DNA of 64,000 bases from Aphis gossypii (lineage: Eukaryota; Arthropoda; Insecta; Hemiptera; Aphididae), in contig NC_065532.1 in assembly GCF_020184175.1 (NCBI RefSeq), positions 19,406,001 through 19,470,000 on the forward strand, in the 5' to 3' direction. This document shows, piece after piece, positions 1 through 12,500 of the stretch (position 1 is its first letter; every line of letters begins with the position of its first letter). The notes below the pieces were generated by a model that had not been told where the DNA came from, made no database searches, and saw nothing but the letters and a program-made list of their open reading frames with translations. The translations under genes were made by a program, and so were the position numbers.

Positions 1-3000
1 TGTTTGATACAAATCTTACTAAGGTATTAATCTTTGGATCTTTTGAATCCATAGGAGTAGTTCCACCATTCAATAATTCTTTAGTACAATCATTAAAATC
101 ACGAAATGTAATCAAATAGTAATCCAATAATAAATTCATCTTAGAAAAGTCAAACCCTTTTACAAAAAACAAAACGCGTATAATGTATATTAGATTGGTA
201 TATTATATAATTTTGAAGTAAAATCATAAAAATCATAATTATAGTCTAATAAAAATGGTGCTATAAAAGATATTATCTATTTTCTTCTTATTTGATTTTA
301 ACATATTTAAACTACTTACAATATTACTTACATTGTTTATTATCTTTATTCGATATTATTGCTGTAGCATTTAAATACAGACCAACTTTTAAATATTTAA
401 TGCTAATCCTTAGTTGTGTGACATATGATTGAAATCTCGTGTAGTAGTCATTGTCTGGCTATAGATAAATGTTAGATTTTATTAAATGTAATAAATATAA
501 AATACACAACTATAACAAATTATTATTAACAATTTCTGTGAACGATGTAAATGTATATGCATCTAACGCAAGTAAATAAATACATTGGTCTATAATTTGG
601 CGTTATATATTTATGTATATGAATTAAAGATTAAAGGTAGATAAGGAATCATCAATACTTTTTTTGGCATTGGTCTAATGATTAACTTACTTATCTACTC
701 ATGCTTAGTCTTGCATTTGACTTATATATGTTAAATTTGTATTACACTGACTTTGAATTGAAAGTAATTAAATTATCAATAATATATACTACACAATTTT
801 TGACAACAGAATAAAGAAGATTTTTATACATAGCTATTTATGCTACAGTAATTTAACCTCTTTAAAGTTTGGTTAAAACAAGTACTAATTATAAAACACC
901 AAAAATATTTACAATTTTTTATAGGTACTATTTATATTTTTAAATAAATATTTTCGATATCAAAAAATAGTACCTATTTTGCTGGATTTACTAAAATATT
1001 TCTATTATGAATATGGATTTTGAAGATATTTTAATTTATACTTAATATAATCATTATTTACCAAATTAATAGGGCCGTCTATTCCAGTCAAAACTATTCC
1101 CGCTACAGGATTATCCTTAATAAATGCTTGCAAGTTTCGACTTTCAGTTCTTATTCCTTCATAAAAATTGACATTTGTCCAACTAGTTATGTAGTTTTTT
1201 CGTCCATATAATAAAAACACTCTCTTGGTTAATGAGGTTAGTGATAGTAGGTTATCTATAAAACAATATAAATATATATTTTTAATATAAAAAAAAGCGG
1301 GTAAGTGGCTACCACTCTATTGTACATTAGGTGCCGTTTGGATCTCTATTATATATTAAAGAAGTGTTTAATTTGAATCCAATGATAGGTATCATTGTTT
1401 TGAACAAAGATGATTTGTCAGCCTAGAATATATTATCTAGTGGTTGATGGAAAAGTTGGTTTATGTTATAACGGACTGAATACACTTACATTTAAGTTTT
1501 TTATAATTATTTTAAACCAAGATTCTGAACGGTTTTGTCTTAAATGTTCAAATCTTAGCTACTTATACAATAATTTTATGAATTATACCTACAAAATAAT
1601 TTGTAAATATTCATGATTTTGACGACGTTTTATCAATATTTGAATTTCAAACGCTAATAAAAAAAAAAAAAACTGTGCCTATGTATTCTCATAATTTTTT
1701 AATCACTAAAAGAAGAGCTTATGAGGAACTTTGTATTAAATTTTCAAATATTTTGACTGGGCTAAAAATATTCTATTGACATTTCAAAAAAAAAAAATTC
1801 AGTTGTCTATAAATTATCTCAAAAACAGTCAAAATATATTGATAATTAAATCATTTAAAGAAAATGACAATTTAAATAACTGGTGAAATTTTCAAGTGTC
1901 TAAGACTTATACTTTTTGAATAATAAAAATATTTAAAATTGGGGAAAAATCGATTGTCGTTATGCTATTTCGTAAAAATGTAAAATTCAAACGCACTTGA
2001 AATTTTTCCTATAGTGATGTTTTGAGTTTTTCTATAGCTACTTGAAGGAAAACTTATTGAAAAGTTTGTGTAGAATTTTTTAACCTAAGATATGAACACA
2101 ATAATTTTTATGATTTTTCAATTAATAAATTACTTGCGAATTTTCGCGATTTTGAAATATTATTTTGTAAAGATTTGAACTATAAACACTTATAAAAAAA
2201 AGTTGTGACTAACAAATTTTGATTTTTTTTAACTACAATAAAAACAACTCATAAGGAACCTTGTATTAAATTTTCAAGTTTTTTTGGCTATCCAAAATTT
2301 TTGAATTTGGTGAAAGTTTTGAGTATTTACAGTAATTAATTTTTGATTTATCCATTTACTTGATTTTTTTTTTTTAATTTGAAGCATTATTTGAGTATAT
2401 TAATGAGTAAAACCATAGAAGTTAATCATGTAGTACTAACTTCAATATCTATAAAGTTTATGTTTAAGACATGCCATATTTTATAATAGAATACAATAAG
2501 CTAAAATTGTTACAAAAAATTTTTTTTTAATTTTGTTTTATTTAAAAACTTTTATCACCACTGAATTTCTCAAATTTTAAATTTGATTTCGATAGCCTTA
2601 AAATTAACTTATTTTACATTTTTAAATGATATATTTTCTGTATAATATTAATATACCTATTATGATGATCACAATTTTCCAAAAAAAGTTTTCTAATCTT
2701 ATTGCGTTTCAAAAAATAAATGTCCCTAGTCTTTATATAATTAAATCACTGGTTATTATCAACAACTTTTTATTACACCAATCTTACTTGTATCCGATCC
2801 AACTTATTAATCTAAAATATTGATAAAATAAGTAAATGAACTTTACAAACTCATAATATACTATAATATATTTTTGAAAAAGTGACCACTATTAATCGCG
2901 AACACGAATAACCGAGACACATTTGACAATGATTTGTTATACATCATAATAATTAAAATAATATTGAATTAGTAAAATAACTAAGACTAAAATTGTAAGA

Positions 3001-3561
3001 CTTTGAAACTAAAACATTTGATTTAAAATACTTACTTCCTTATAAAAACTACAATATTATTAATATAACCAGATAAAATAGTAGGTAATATTTTATTACC
3101 ATCATCATTTGGATTTTTAGAAGATTCGATTGTGAAATCGTCTAAACATGTAATTCCACCATAAAAATAAGATGAGCAGGCAAATGGCAAATCGTCTACC
3201 GGCATTACATCTTGTCCATTGCATTTTTTGCGTTCCGGATCAATGTAACCTGCATATCTACACCCTGATGTACCAATCTCTAAACATACAAAAAAAAAAA
3301 AAATACTTTTAAATAGGTATAATCGTTTATATTATAATTGAAGGAAAACTTCGATAATAATAATATGTATGAATATTTAATTAATCAATTAGAAATCAAT
3401 ATTTACTTTATTATATTTATCATATAAATATAATATAATTAAGTATATTGTTGTTTACATTTATATTTACCAATATCTTGACGATTTTGTGCATTGATAT
3501 TTGGTGAAATGTATAAAATATGTAGTATAACAATAAAAATTGTAACCATAAAACTAGTCAT
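1..3561 (-). CDS. Secreted GH18/chitinase-like protein, unit A, partial (3' end beyond window)
   Basis: Five exons were found by splice-phase matching on the minus strand: E1 3471-3561, E2 3036-3279, E3 1062-1255, E4 332-458, E5 from 156 to the window edge. E1 encodes a signal peptide (MTSFMVTIFIVILHIL, cleavage near INA-QN) and ends in phase 1. E2 reads GTSGCRYAGYIDPERKKC and later DDLPFACSSYFYGG. E3 carries VFLLYGRKN, TSWTNVNFYEGIRTESRN and GIVLTGID. E4 carries YVTQLR and KVGLYLNA. E5 carries WFDFSKMNLLLDYYLITF and CTKELLNGGTTPMDS. Exon junctions 1/2, 3/4 and 4/5 are phase-consistent with good GT/AG sites. The order of hydrophobic strand-like segments resembles a GH18 barrel, but the acidic DxxDxDxE motif is absent, so I infer a non-catalytic chitinase-like secreted protein. 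The E2/E3 junction is abnormal: the donor in the right phase reads GG instead of GT. The copy may therefore be newly damaged or use another site. The family assignment comes from pattern only. Confidence 0.62.
921..977. repeat. Hairpin with 13-bp stem in the unit A intron
   Basis: ATAGGTACTATTT at 921-933 and AAATAGTACCTAT at 965-977, with a 31-base AT loop. Unit B keeps only one side (AAATAGGTAC near 10451), so it is either a small insertion in unit A or has decayed in B. Confidence 0.5.
1285..2650 (-). repeat. Interspersed repeat copy 1, inverted relative to the copy at 5509
   Basis: Lies in the unit A intron between E2 and E3. Reversed, it matches the 5509-7065 repeat. It shares TAAGGAACCTTGTATTAAAT (2251, reverse of 5983-6002), the GGTATCATTGT phrase at 1387, and a degenerate end GTAAGTGGCTACCACTCT near 1301. 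It is absent at the same place in unit B apart from scraps at 10900-11150, so it inserted or was lost after duplication. Confidence 0.6.
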
Positions 3562-4335
3562 TTTATTATTTGAAATTTAAAATGAGATATTATGGTGACT
3601 TGAAATACTATAGGCATGAACGTTTTAGTTACTTTTTTAATTTAATTATTAGGTATTAGTTTTTAGGTACCTTTTAGTAAATGAATAATAATTTTGAAAG
3701 TTTTTTGCAGTTGTGTACATATAAATATAATATTATATAATAGAACATTTATCTAAACAAGACTGTTATATAATGTTTCATTTCACAATATATTTGTTCA
3801 TTGCTATTAATTTTTAGTTTATTTATGATTTATGATAAGCTAAATCCTCCACCTCAAAAATTAATTAAAAACCATTATTAAAAATACTACTTAATAATTT
3901 TGTTTCAAGCATAGTATTATATTTATTTTAAAATTTTAATCCTAAGGACATCAGATTAATTAGATATTCCTTGATAAAATCTTTATTAAATTATTTTTAA
4001 AATAAGCTATTATTTTGTTATATTTCAAAAAATCATAGTTATTTAAAATAACAAATCTTATTATAATTTTTTCCTTTTTTTTTTCTTTTGTAGGTAGGTA
4101 TATTTGCAAACTATTTCTACATAAAAATACTTCACAGAACAAATATTTTGTTCATTCACTTAAAAACAATTTCTCATTGTTATAGGTATTTGTTGTGTTT
4201 TTATGTTTTCTTGATACATCTTTGTCATTTCTTGAAGATTGACACGGGTGGAATTGGTTGAATTCATTATAATTTATTAATGACTTGGTGAACTTCTATA
4301 ATTTATTGTAAGCTATTTTTTTCTCTAACCACGAT

Positions 4336-5199
4336 TTGTTTAAAATACAATAATGTATCGTAGTTTCTGGTTTATTAATATTGTATGTAAATTAAAATTG
4401 ACATGGACATGGACAAACCAATACGATGATTACACGGTAATGATAAAATATTTTGAAATTGATTTATCCTCTGTATTAAAATACCAATATAAATGTTTTT
4501 TTTAATTTCAACAAAATCGTTTTGATCAAAAATTGGTTTTGCTTTAATATCATAATCATCCTTAATTTTTATTTAATTTTATCGATAATTTTTAAAATTA
4601 TGGAAATTTAAGATTTTATAGATTTTATATTGGTGGTTTGGTGCGTGTGTGTGTGTACTGTATATATACGAATTATAGTAAAAAAAAAAAAGACTCGACT
4701 TTAAACGTTGAAATGGTTTCTGATAAAAACTATATGTTATTAGTACTTTTCAAGAGTCATTTTGTACCAGTATTTTTTAAAATAGACATAAAATGTGAGA
4801 ATCAAAATTATGAAAAAATGTTTTTTATTGGTGTAACTCAAACAAAAATTACTGTCCAAAATAATATTAAATAACTTATTCACAATACAAATGTAATCAA
4901 TTTCTATGTTTAATAAAACTTTCAAAATATTTTGACCCTTTTAAAGCAATATAATGGGCAAATAATGAATATTGTTCAATTTTAAACGATATTTGATTAT
5001 AAAAATTAAAAATATAGTAATTAATTATAATTAACGAGCATATGAATACAGTTAAGTTATAAAATATTTATAGAAACTCTTTACATTTTTTTGGTATATT
5101 AAAGAATTAGATATGTGTATATTTTGTAATGAAATTCGTTCTTTATTCATCATATAAATATATAATTAAGTAAATTAAGTTTATTTATTTATTTTGATT
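4336..5199. other. Spacer between unit A and relic C
   Basis: AT-rich spacer. 5010-5199 is a duplicated upstream segment (AATTAACGAGCATATGAAT also at 12299). A 78-codon plus-strand frame at 4638-4874 has no recognisable domain and is probably chance. Confidence 0.6.
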
Positions 5200-5271
5200 T
5201 TCTGCATTGCTATTGGGCAAAATGTACACATGCAGTATAATAATAAAAATTTTTACCATTCAACTAGCCAT
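5200..5271 (-). pseudogene. Isolated relic of the signal-peptide exon (unit C)
   Basis: On the minus strand the start ATGGCTAGT is followed by a TGA codon. The signal-peptide core (MVKIFIIILHVYIL, then NSNAEN) then continues in frame from a second ATG. The donor found in the other copies (GGTAAAT) is missing, so the exon cannot splice in the usual way. Flanks at 5010-5460 also match the upstream regions of units A and B, showing a third duplicated segment. Confidence 0.6.
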
Positions 5272-5508
5272 TTTATAATTAAATTTGAAATACAATATTG
5301 TGGTGAATAAACACAATAAACATGAACTTTTTAAATAATATGTATTATTAATTTAATTAATAGTTAATAGGTACTTTTTGGTAAATGAATAATGGCATTA
5401 AAAGTTGTTCACAGTTGTGTACATAAATATGGTAATATCCGATTTTTTATAAGTTAAACAGTTTAGCCTTAAATAAAATTATGCATAATTATATTTACCA
5501 ACATTTTA

Positions 5509-7065
5509 GATTCTGAACGGAGGTATGAATGTATTGATTTTACAATGATGTATGCTTTTTTTTGTGTCTGTGTACAGCATAACTAGTCGAAATAATGCTT
5601 CAATTTCAAACTTGAGGGTGGTTTCCGATGGAAAAGTGAATATTCTTGGTGTATTATAAAGGTAAAAAGTAAACATTTTCCCACAGTTTTCAAAAAAATC
5701 GAGAAAAACAAGAAAAAATTACGGAAAAACGGGAATTTTTACGCAAAACCAGTTTTCGACCGAATCGATTTTTTTATATGGTTGTAATTCAAAAAATAAT
5801 CACTGTAAATACTTGAAATTTTCACAAAATATTTATGTTAGTGTTATCTATATCCAGTTAAATTTTCAAAAAAATTTGACTTTTTTTGAGTTATTTATAG
5901 ACCACTGAAATTTTCGATTTTTATGCGAATTTTTTTTTGAAGTGTCGGTAAAAAGATTTTGGATGACCAAAAAAACTTGAAAATGTAATACAAGGTTCCT
6001 TATGAATTGTTCTTATTGTAGCTAAAAAAAATTAAAAATCGTTAGTCACAAATTTTTTTATAAGCGTTTATAGTTCAAATTTTTACGAAATCTGTCGAAA
6101 ACGCGAAAATTTGCAAGTAATTTTGAAGTTGAAAAATCATAAATTTTTTTGTGTTAATAACTAAGAATTGAAAATACAACACTAAGTTTTCCATTAGTTT
6201 TCCTTCAAGTATCTATAGAGAAAACTCGAAGCATCATTATAAGAAAAATTTTAAGTGCGTTTGAATTTTAAATTTTTACGAAATCTGTCGAAAACGCGAA
6301 AATTTGCAAGTAATTTTGAAGTTGAAAAATCATAAATTTTTTTGTGTTAATAACTAAGAATTGAAAATACAACACTAAGTTTTCCATTAGTTTTCCTTCA
6401 AGTATCGATAGAGAAAACTCGAAGCATCATTATAAGAAAAATTTTAAGTGCGTTTGAATTTTAAATTTTTACGAAATCGCGAAACGATAACGATTTATCC
6501 TCAAACAATTTTAAATATTTTTTATTATTCAAAAAGTATAAGTCTTAGATACTTGAATATTTTACCAGTTATTTAGATTGGAATTTTCTTTACATTATTT
6601 CATTTTCAAAATATTTTGAGTTTTTTTGAGCTATTTATAGACAACTGGAATTTTCAATTTCTCTAAGAATTTTTTTTTTGAAGTGTCTATACAATTTATT
6701 TGGCCCAATCAAAATAGTTGAAAATTTTTTACAAAGTTCCTCATATGTTATTCTTATAGTGATTAAAAAATTATAAGAATATATAGGCACAATTTTTTTT
6801 TATTAGCATTTGAAGTTCAAATTTCGACAAAAATTCGTCAAAATCATGGATAATTATTTTGCAAATTATTTTGTAGTTCAAAATTCATAAAATTGTTTGA
6901 ATTTATATCTAACGTTAAATATTCTAGACTGATAAATCATTTCCGTTCAGAATCGTTTTTCGTATACAATGATACCTATTATTGCATTCAAATTTAACCA
7001 ACCCTAGTCTGAGGTCCACCCCACCCCCTAATTTACAGCAGAGCGGTACCCACTTGCCGACATTT
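5509..7065 (+). repeat. Interspersed AT-rich repeat, reference copy
   Basis: Non-coding and rich in poly-A/T runs (TTTTCAAAAAAATTTGACT, GTTTTCCTTCAAGTATC). A 13-bp perfect inverted repeat, GATTCTGAACGGA at 5509 and TCCGTTCAGAATC at 6942, brackets most of it. The tail to about 7065 (CAGCAGAGCGGTACCCACTT) is shared with the other copies, so the inverted repeat may not mark both real ends. No reading frame of note. Confidence 0.6.
6077..6462. repeat. 193-bp tandem duplication inside the interspersed repeat
   Basis: Units 6077-6269 and 6270-6462 are almost identical; the clearest difference is CTATAGAG against CGATAGAG. Both begin AAATTTTTACGAAATCTGTC, and a third partial unit starts at 6463. 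The near identity indicates recent unequal exchange or slippage, or an assembly artefact. Confidence 0.85.
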
Positions 7066-7808
7066 TTATAGATGAAAATTTATAAAATTTACAATTTATA
7101 TTCTAGAAGCGGCCAACATAAAATAGTTTGCTAGCAATATAAATAAAACAAATATACCAATAAACAAAATGTTTATAAATATATTTTATATTATATAAAT
7201 AAGTTTTTATAAACAAGATGCTAGCAACATCTATCTATGACAAGAGCCGGAAGTTGGCCACTCTATTATGTAGCTAAGCATTATAGAATTATTATAGAAT
7301 TTGCTAAACCTCCAACAATATATTGTTACTGTAAAGTGTAGATACAATTCAATTTTATACCTATTATCCAATTTATAGTTTGTACTAGTTAATACATATA
7401 AAATTAAAATTGTAACTATTTGTCCTGAACACAAACGGGAACCAATTTAGCTCAAACTAAAAAAATACTATTGTCAAACCGGAACTGATTCGGCCAAATG
7501 GGAACCAAGTTTGTTAAACATGTTAAACATGTTTTTTTAAACATTTATAATTTCCACAAAGTTCAAAATATATTTATTGCGTTCGGGTTTAGTAAGTAAA
7601 ATACTTATATCAATTATTTTTAGATATCAGATAAATATGAATGTATAATACAAATTTGTAATAAGACGTATTATTCAAAATTATACATACCTACAAGAAA
7701 CGTACATACTTATTATTGATTATTTAATTGATTTTGATTTAAATGATTATTAATTAATCAAAATTATATGTTATTAAAGTATTGGACAATCATAATTAAT
7801 TCAAGTAT
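7066..7808. other. Spacer downstream of unit B
   Basis: AT-rich. It holds a small direct repeat, GTTAAACATGTTAAACATG, near 7513 and two GGGAACCAA phrases (7437 and 7500). No gene recognised; a 67-codon minus frame at 7231-7434 looks random. Confidence 0.5.
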
Positions 7809-7976
7809 TCAGCCTTTTAATTTATCGCAAGTCCTCATATCCTTTTCGTTATAAGCATCTAATATCATATGAAACGATATGAACTGATCTCCGTCACAAT
7901 TACATGCCAAACTATGATCGACTAAATCTATTTCACACCCTACCCATCCTCTTGCATATTTTTTTGTAAATAGACC
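7809..7976 (-). CDS. Intact terminal exon (E7) of the unit B secreted-protein gene
   Basis: A 56-codon block including the stop, bounded by a TTTATAG acceptor. It joins E6 in phase 0 (ISYYE-GLFTKK). GWVGCEIDLVDHSLACNC followed by an FISFHMIL helix-like segment resembles the last strand and helix of GH18 proteins, where the canonical pattern is xGxMxWxxDxDD. It has no lesion although exons 3, 4 and 5 of the same unit are broken. Either decay is recent or this exon is still used in another transcript. Confidence 0.55.
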   Translation of the reverse strand, partial: GLFTKKYARGWVGCEIDLVDHSLACNCDGDQFISFHMILDAYNEKDMRTCDKLKG

Positions 7977-8669
7977 CTATAAACTATAAAAGAAATTAAG
8001 AATGTTCAATTGTAGATAATACCTATAATTGTATAATGTTTCATAATATACAAATTATTACTTTTTCACGGAATGTTTTTTGATTATCGACACATAAACT
8101 AGTGTGATTATTTAAACAATACCTACTGTAAAAAACAATGAGAGAAATACAATTAAATATTATGAATCTTTAAAATTGAATTGGTTCGTTTAAACAAGTA
8201 TAAGAATCCAATCAAAATTTAACAATAAATATTTGTTGTATGACAGGACTTTTCTCGGAAAATCAGTTCTGAATATTTATGTTATATTTTAATAATTGAT
8301 ATAGATTAACTTTGTTAATGGTCATATACAATTTAATGTCAATGACTAAATAATTCTACTTAAAATAAATTTATACAAAAATTATAGTTTCAATGGCTGA
8401 TTGGAGTAAAAAATGTGTATCTAACGATCGTGATTATTATTATTATTTTTTTTTTTAAGGTACAAATCGTTCGTGTTAATTTTATTATTTTTTTGTATGT
8501 GTGATTAATTACAAAAATTATTATAATATACTCCAGAGAGTAAATTACAGTAGCGGTTATAATTTTATCATAACTAGTACATGTTCGCCTTCAAAATTTC
8601 TCGAAAAAATTTGGTGTTGAATTACATTTACAAGGTGTGAGAGATTTTAATATTATTTAGATTAGGTAT

Positions 8670-8837
8670 TAGGTAATAGCTGGTTAGATATACTGAAAGA
8701 GATCCTATACAGGATGGAAGTTCAAGAATGGAAATCAATAGCTCGAGACAGAGAAAAATGGAGAGATGTATTGTTAGCGGTGAAAACTCTTAAAGAGTAT
8801 TATAAAAGCTAAATGAAGAAGAAGATAGGTAATAGCT
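8670..8837 (+). mobile_element. 5'-truncated LINE insertion with target-site duplication
   Basis: A perfect 12-bp direct repeat, TAGGTAATAGCT, lies at 8670-8681 and 8826-8837 and brackets 144 bases that hold the ORF2 tail and a short ATGAAGAAGAAGA 3' end. Severe 5' truncation with a short target-site duplication is the standard product of target-primed reverse transcription. Confidence 0.65.
8684..8812 (+). pseudogene. C-terminal tail of a LINE ORF2, 5'-truncated insertion
   Basis: An open tail of 42 codons plus stop contains QEWKSIARDREKWRDVLL followed by AVKTLKEYYKS. The W-(x)n-A-x-DR-x-x-WR pattern close to a stop is typical of the C-terminus of non-LTR retrotransposon polymerases in insect genomes. 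Only the end of the element is present. The flanks carry a 12-bp direct repeat, so it arose as a 5'-truncated retrotransposition. Confidence 0.65.
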
Positions 8838-9571
8838 AAATAACAAATTAGGGGTTTTTGTTTTTATACATTTAATATACCGTAAAGTAAATATAAAAAA
8901 GTAAACTATTAAACTCTATTAGGTTCGTCGCTAACTGGAAAAACAACTCAATCATTTTTACTGAATTTTTGCACAATAATTCGTAAAAATGTCCTTGTTT
9001 TCGAACCAATTTTAGCCTTTGATATTCCCTTTAATTTCCCTCTACTGCCTTTCAAAATAAGTATTTAGATAAAAATAAATTATTATTATTTATTATTATA
9101 TTTATAACATTTTAAATTTACCAAATAAATTTTATCAATGCCAGTGTAAGAGCATTAAGAAATATGACTATACAAATTACACAAATACATAACTTTATTT
9201 AGAATCATCTTTAAAAACTGCTTGAATTGTAAAAATATTTAAAAAACAATCTGACCTATTTACGTTCCTGTCATCAACTCATTTAATTGGTATTAGATTT
9301 ATAGTATGGAGACATATTGTATATGGTCTGCATAATATTATTACTAATTGATGAACGTTTCAAATTAAAAAAAAATGTATATATATATATATTGGTACCT
9401 CGTAATATGATATAGTACAATGCAAAAAGAATGGTTTTTCTGCTAAAGAAACCGAAGGAATAATGACAAATTCGGAATAAACTTTTTCCTTCGAAAAGTT
9501 TGATGCGCATAAAGCATCCGCAAATTTGTTTTAGAAAAATCAAAGTATTTTTAATCATATTTTTGACTCAC

Positions 9572-12500
9572 GTGTTTGATACAAATCTTACTAAGGTATT
9601 AATATTTTAATCTTTTGAATCCATAGGAGTAGTTCCACCGTTCAATAATTCTTCAGTACAATCTTTAAAACCATGGAATGTAATCAAATAAAGGTATCCA
9701 TTATTAATTTAATCTTAGAAAAGTCAAACCCTTTTACACAAAACATAACGTATAATGTATATTATTAGACTGGTTTCATATAATATAACTTTAAAGTAAA
9801 ATATTAAAAATCATAATAATAAATAAATAAAAATAATAACATTCAACTATTATTTACTTACATACTATGAAATTCTACTTACATTGTTTATCATTTTTAC
9901 TCGATATCATTGTTGAAGCATTTAAATAGAGACCAATTTTTAAATTGAAATTGTTAATCCTTAGAAGTGTGATATATCATTGAATTTTCGTGTAGTAGTC
10001 TTTGCTGGACTATATATACATTTTATATTTTATTAAATATTCAGCATTAAGTATATAAGTATAACAATCTATGTAAAGATGTAAATATATGTACCTAATG
10101 CAAGTAAATAAATACATTGGTCTATAATTTGGCGTTATATATTTATATAATATATGATTTAAAAATTAAAGATAAATTACGAATCATCAATACTTTTTTG
10201 GCACTGGTCTAATGATTAACTTATCTAATCATGTTTAGTCTTGCATATGACTTATATATGTTAAACTTGTATTACACTGACTTAGAATTAGAAGAAATTA
10301 AATTATCAATTATATACACTACACAACTTTTTACAACAGAATAAAGAAGATTAGAACATAGCTATTTATGCTATAGTTATTTACCCCCATTTAAAGTTTT
10401 TTTAAAACAAGTGCTAATTCTAAAGTACCGAAATAATATATTTTTTTTTTAAATAGGTACATATTATTGATTTCTATTTTTGATTTATTAAAATATTTCA
10501 ATTATGAATATGAATTTAGAAGATTTTTTCAGTTATACATAATATAAACATAATTGATCATATAAATAGGGCTGTTTAATGTTTATCCTAGTCAAAATCA
10601 ATCTTGTTATATAATATTCTTGAATTAATTTTTTCAAGTTCGACATTCCGTTCTAATTCCATCATAAAAATTGTCATTTGTCCAACTAGCTAAGTAGTTT
10701 TGTCGTCCATAAAATAAAAACACCTTCTTACTAAATGTAGTTAGTTTTTTAATGTTACCTGTAAAAAATCATAAATATACTATTTAGCATAAAAATATAA
10801 TTATATACATTACTATAAATATTTTTATGTATGTTTTTAAAAATATTTTCTATACAAACATTGGTTGCTAAAAATTAAAAGGTTCAATCAATTTTTTATT
10901 TTTTTTTATTAATTTGATACATTATTTGAGTATGTTAATGAGTAATGACCTAGTAGTTAATTATGTAGTATTAACTTTAACATCTATAAATTTTTTGTTA
11001 AACAGACTCTATATTTTAGAATAGAATACAATAAACTTAAAATGTTGTAAAATATATTTTTAAAATTTTTTAATGTTTAAAAACTTTTATCACAATTGAA
11101 TTTCTCAAATTTTAAAATTGATTTCGATAGCATATAATACCTTTTACAGTTTTTTTTCATATTTCCGGTTGGTTTAATCTTTTTTATAATTAAATCACTG
11201 GTTATTATCAACAACTTTTTATTGCATCAATCATTCTTGTATCCGATTCAACTAATTAATCTAAAATATTGATAAAATAAGTAAATGAACGTTACAATTG
11301 TAAACACATAATATATTTTTGAAAAAGTGCCCACTATTAATCGCCAACACGAATAACTGAGACAATTTGACCATGATTTAATATACATCATAATAATTAA
11401 AATAAAATTGAATTAGTAAAATAACTAAGACTAAAATTGTAAGACTTTGAAACTTAAATATTTGATTTAAAATACTTACTTACTAATAAAAACTACAATA
11501 TTATTTATATTACTAGATAAGAAAGTAATATTTTATTACCTAAATCATGTTGATAATAAGAAGGTTCGATTGAAAAATTGTCTAAACATGTAACTCAATC
11601 AAAAACATAAGATGTGCAGACCTTTGGTAAATCGTCTAACTGTAATACATCTTCTCATCTAATTACCTTCTCCCTCCTTAAGGTTAATCTACTCTAACTC
11701 TGTAGTCTGTACGCTGCCACACGACAAGTTACGATCTTATTTGCAATAAGTAAAAGCAATCTCTAATGATGTTGATGTTAATTATATTATTTCAATACTA
11801 TAATCATATTAAACACGAAAAATTCAAAGTAAAGATAAATACAATAAATATAAAAATTCTACGCAAAATAAAACCCTGTTTTAAACCACACTGACGACTC
11901 TTAAGCCAGTACATTATTGGACCCTTAAATGGCTTATAATATTTTTTGGCATTGTGCATTGTCGTTCTTATAATAATACGTATATATATTATATATCTAT
12001 TATTAATATAGACTGTTCTACCTTTAATACAGATATATATAATAATATGTTCTGCACCTTTGGACGAATACTCGCCGGACTTAATTATCGAGACGACTCA
12101 TTGGATCATTCCTATACTGTCTTCTAACACCTATTAGGTTACAAATAAATGATTTTTGAATAATAAATAAAAAATTGATGATAGATGATAAAAAATATAT
12201 TTATAAATACATTCTTTGTTCAATTACTAAATAGACAATAAAAAACCATTTTTAGACCATGTTTGATTAATAATAATTAAAGCTATAGTAATTAGTTATA
12301 ATTAACGAGCATATGAATGCAGTCAGGTTATAAAATATACATAGAAACTCTTTAAATTCACACCATCGTATAAATCAATTTAAATTAACTACTAAGTTAA
12401 AAAAAAATGAATTTCGAACATAATAATATGTATGAATATTAAACAATTAGAAATGTATATTTACAATGAAATCCGTTCTTTATTCATCATATAAATATAA

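Larger units (their letters stand above)
1..4335. repeat. Tandem duplication, unit A
   Basis: The segment matches 9572-15215 in the same orientation over introns, exons and upstream DNA. Examples are the starts TTTGATACAAATCTTACTAA (both), the intron phrase TTTGGCGTTATATATTTAT (595 and 10129), and the far ends GGTTGAATTCATTATAATTT against GAATTCATTATAATTTATTA (4256 and 15143). The alignment is broken by insertions private to each copy. Confidence 0.8.

Noticed and set aside
9283..9558. 91-codon minus-strand frame
   Set aside because: It overlaps exon 6 of unit B in a different frame. The phase-matched exon reading fits the gene family; this one runs through the intron.
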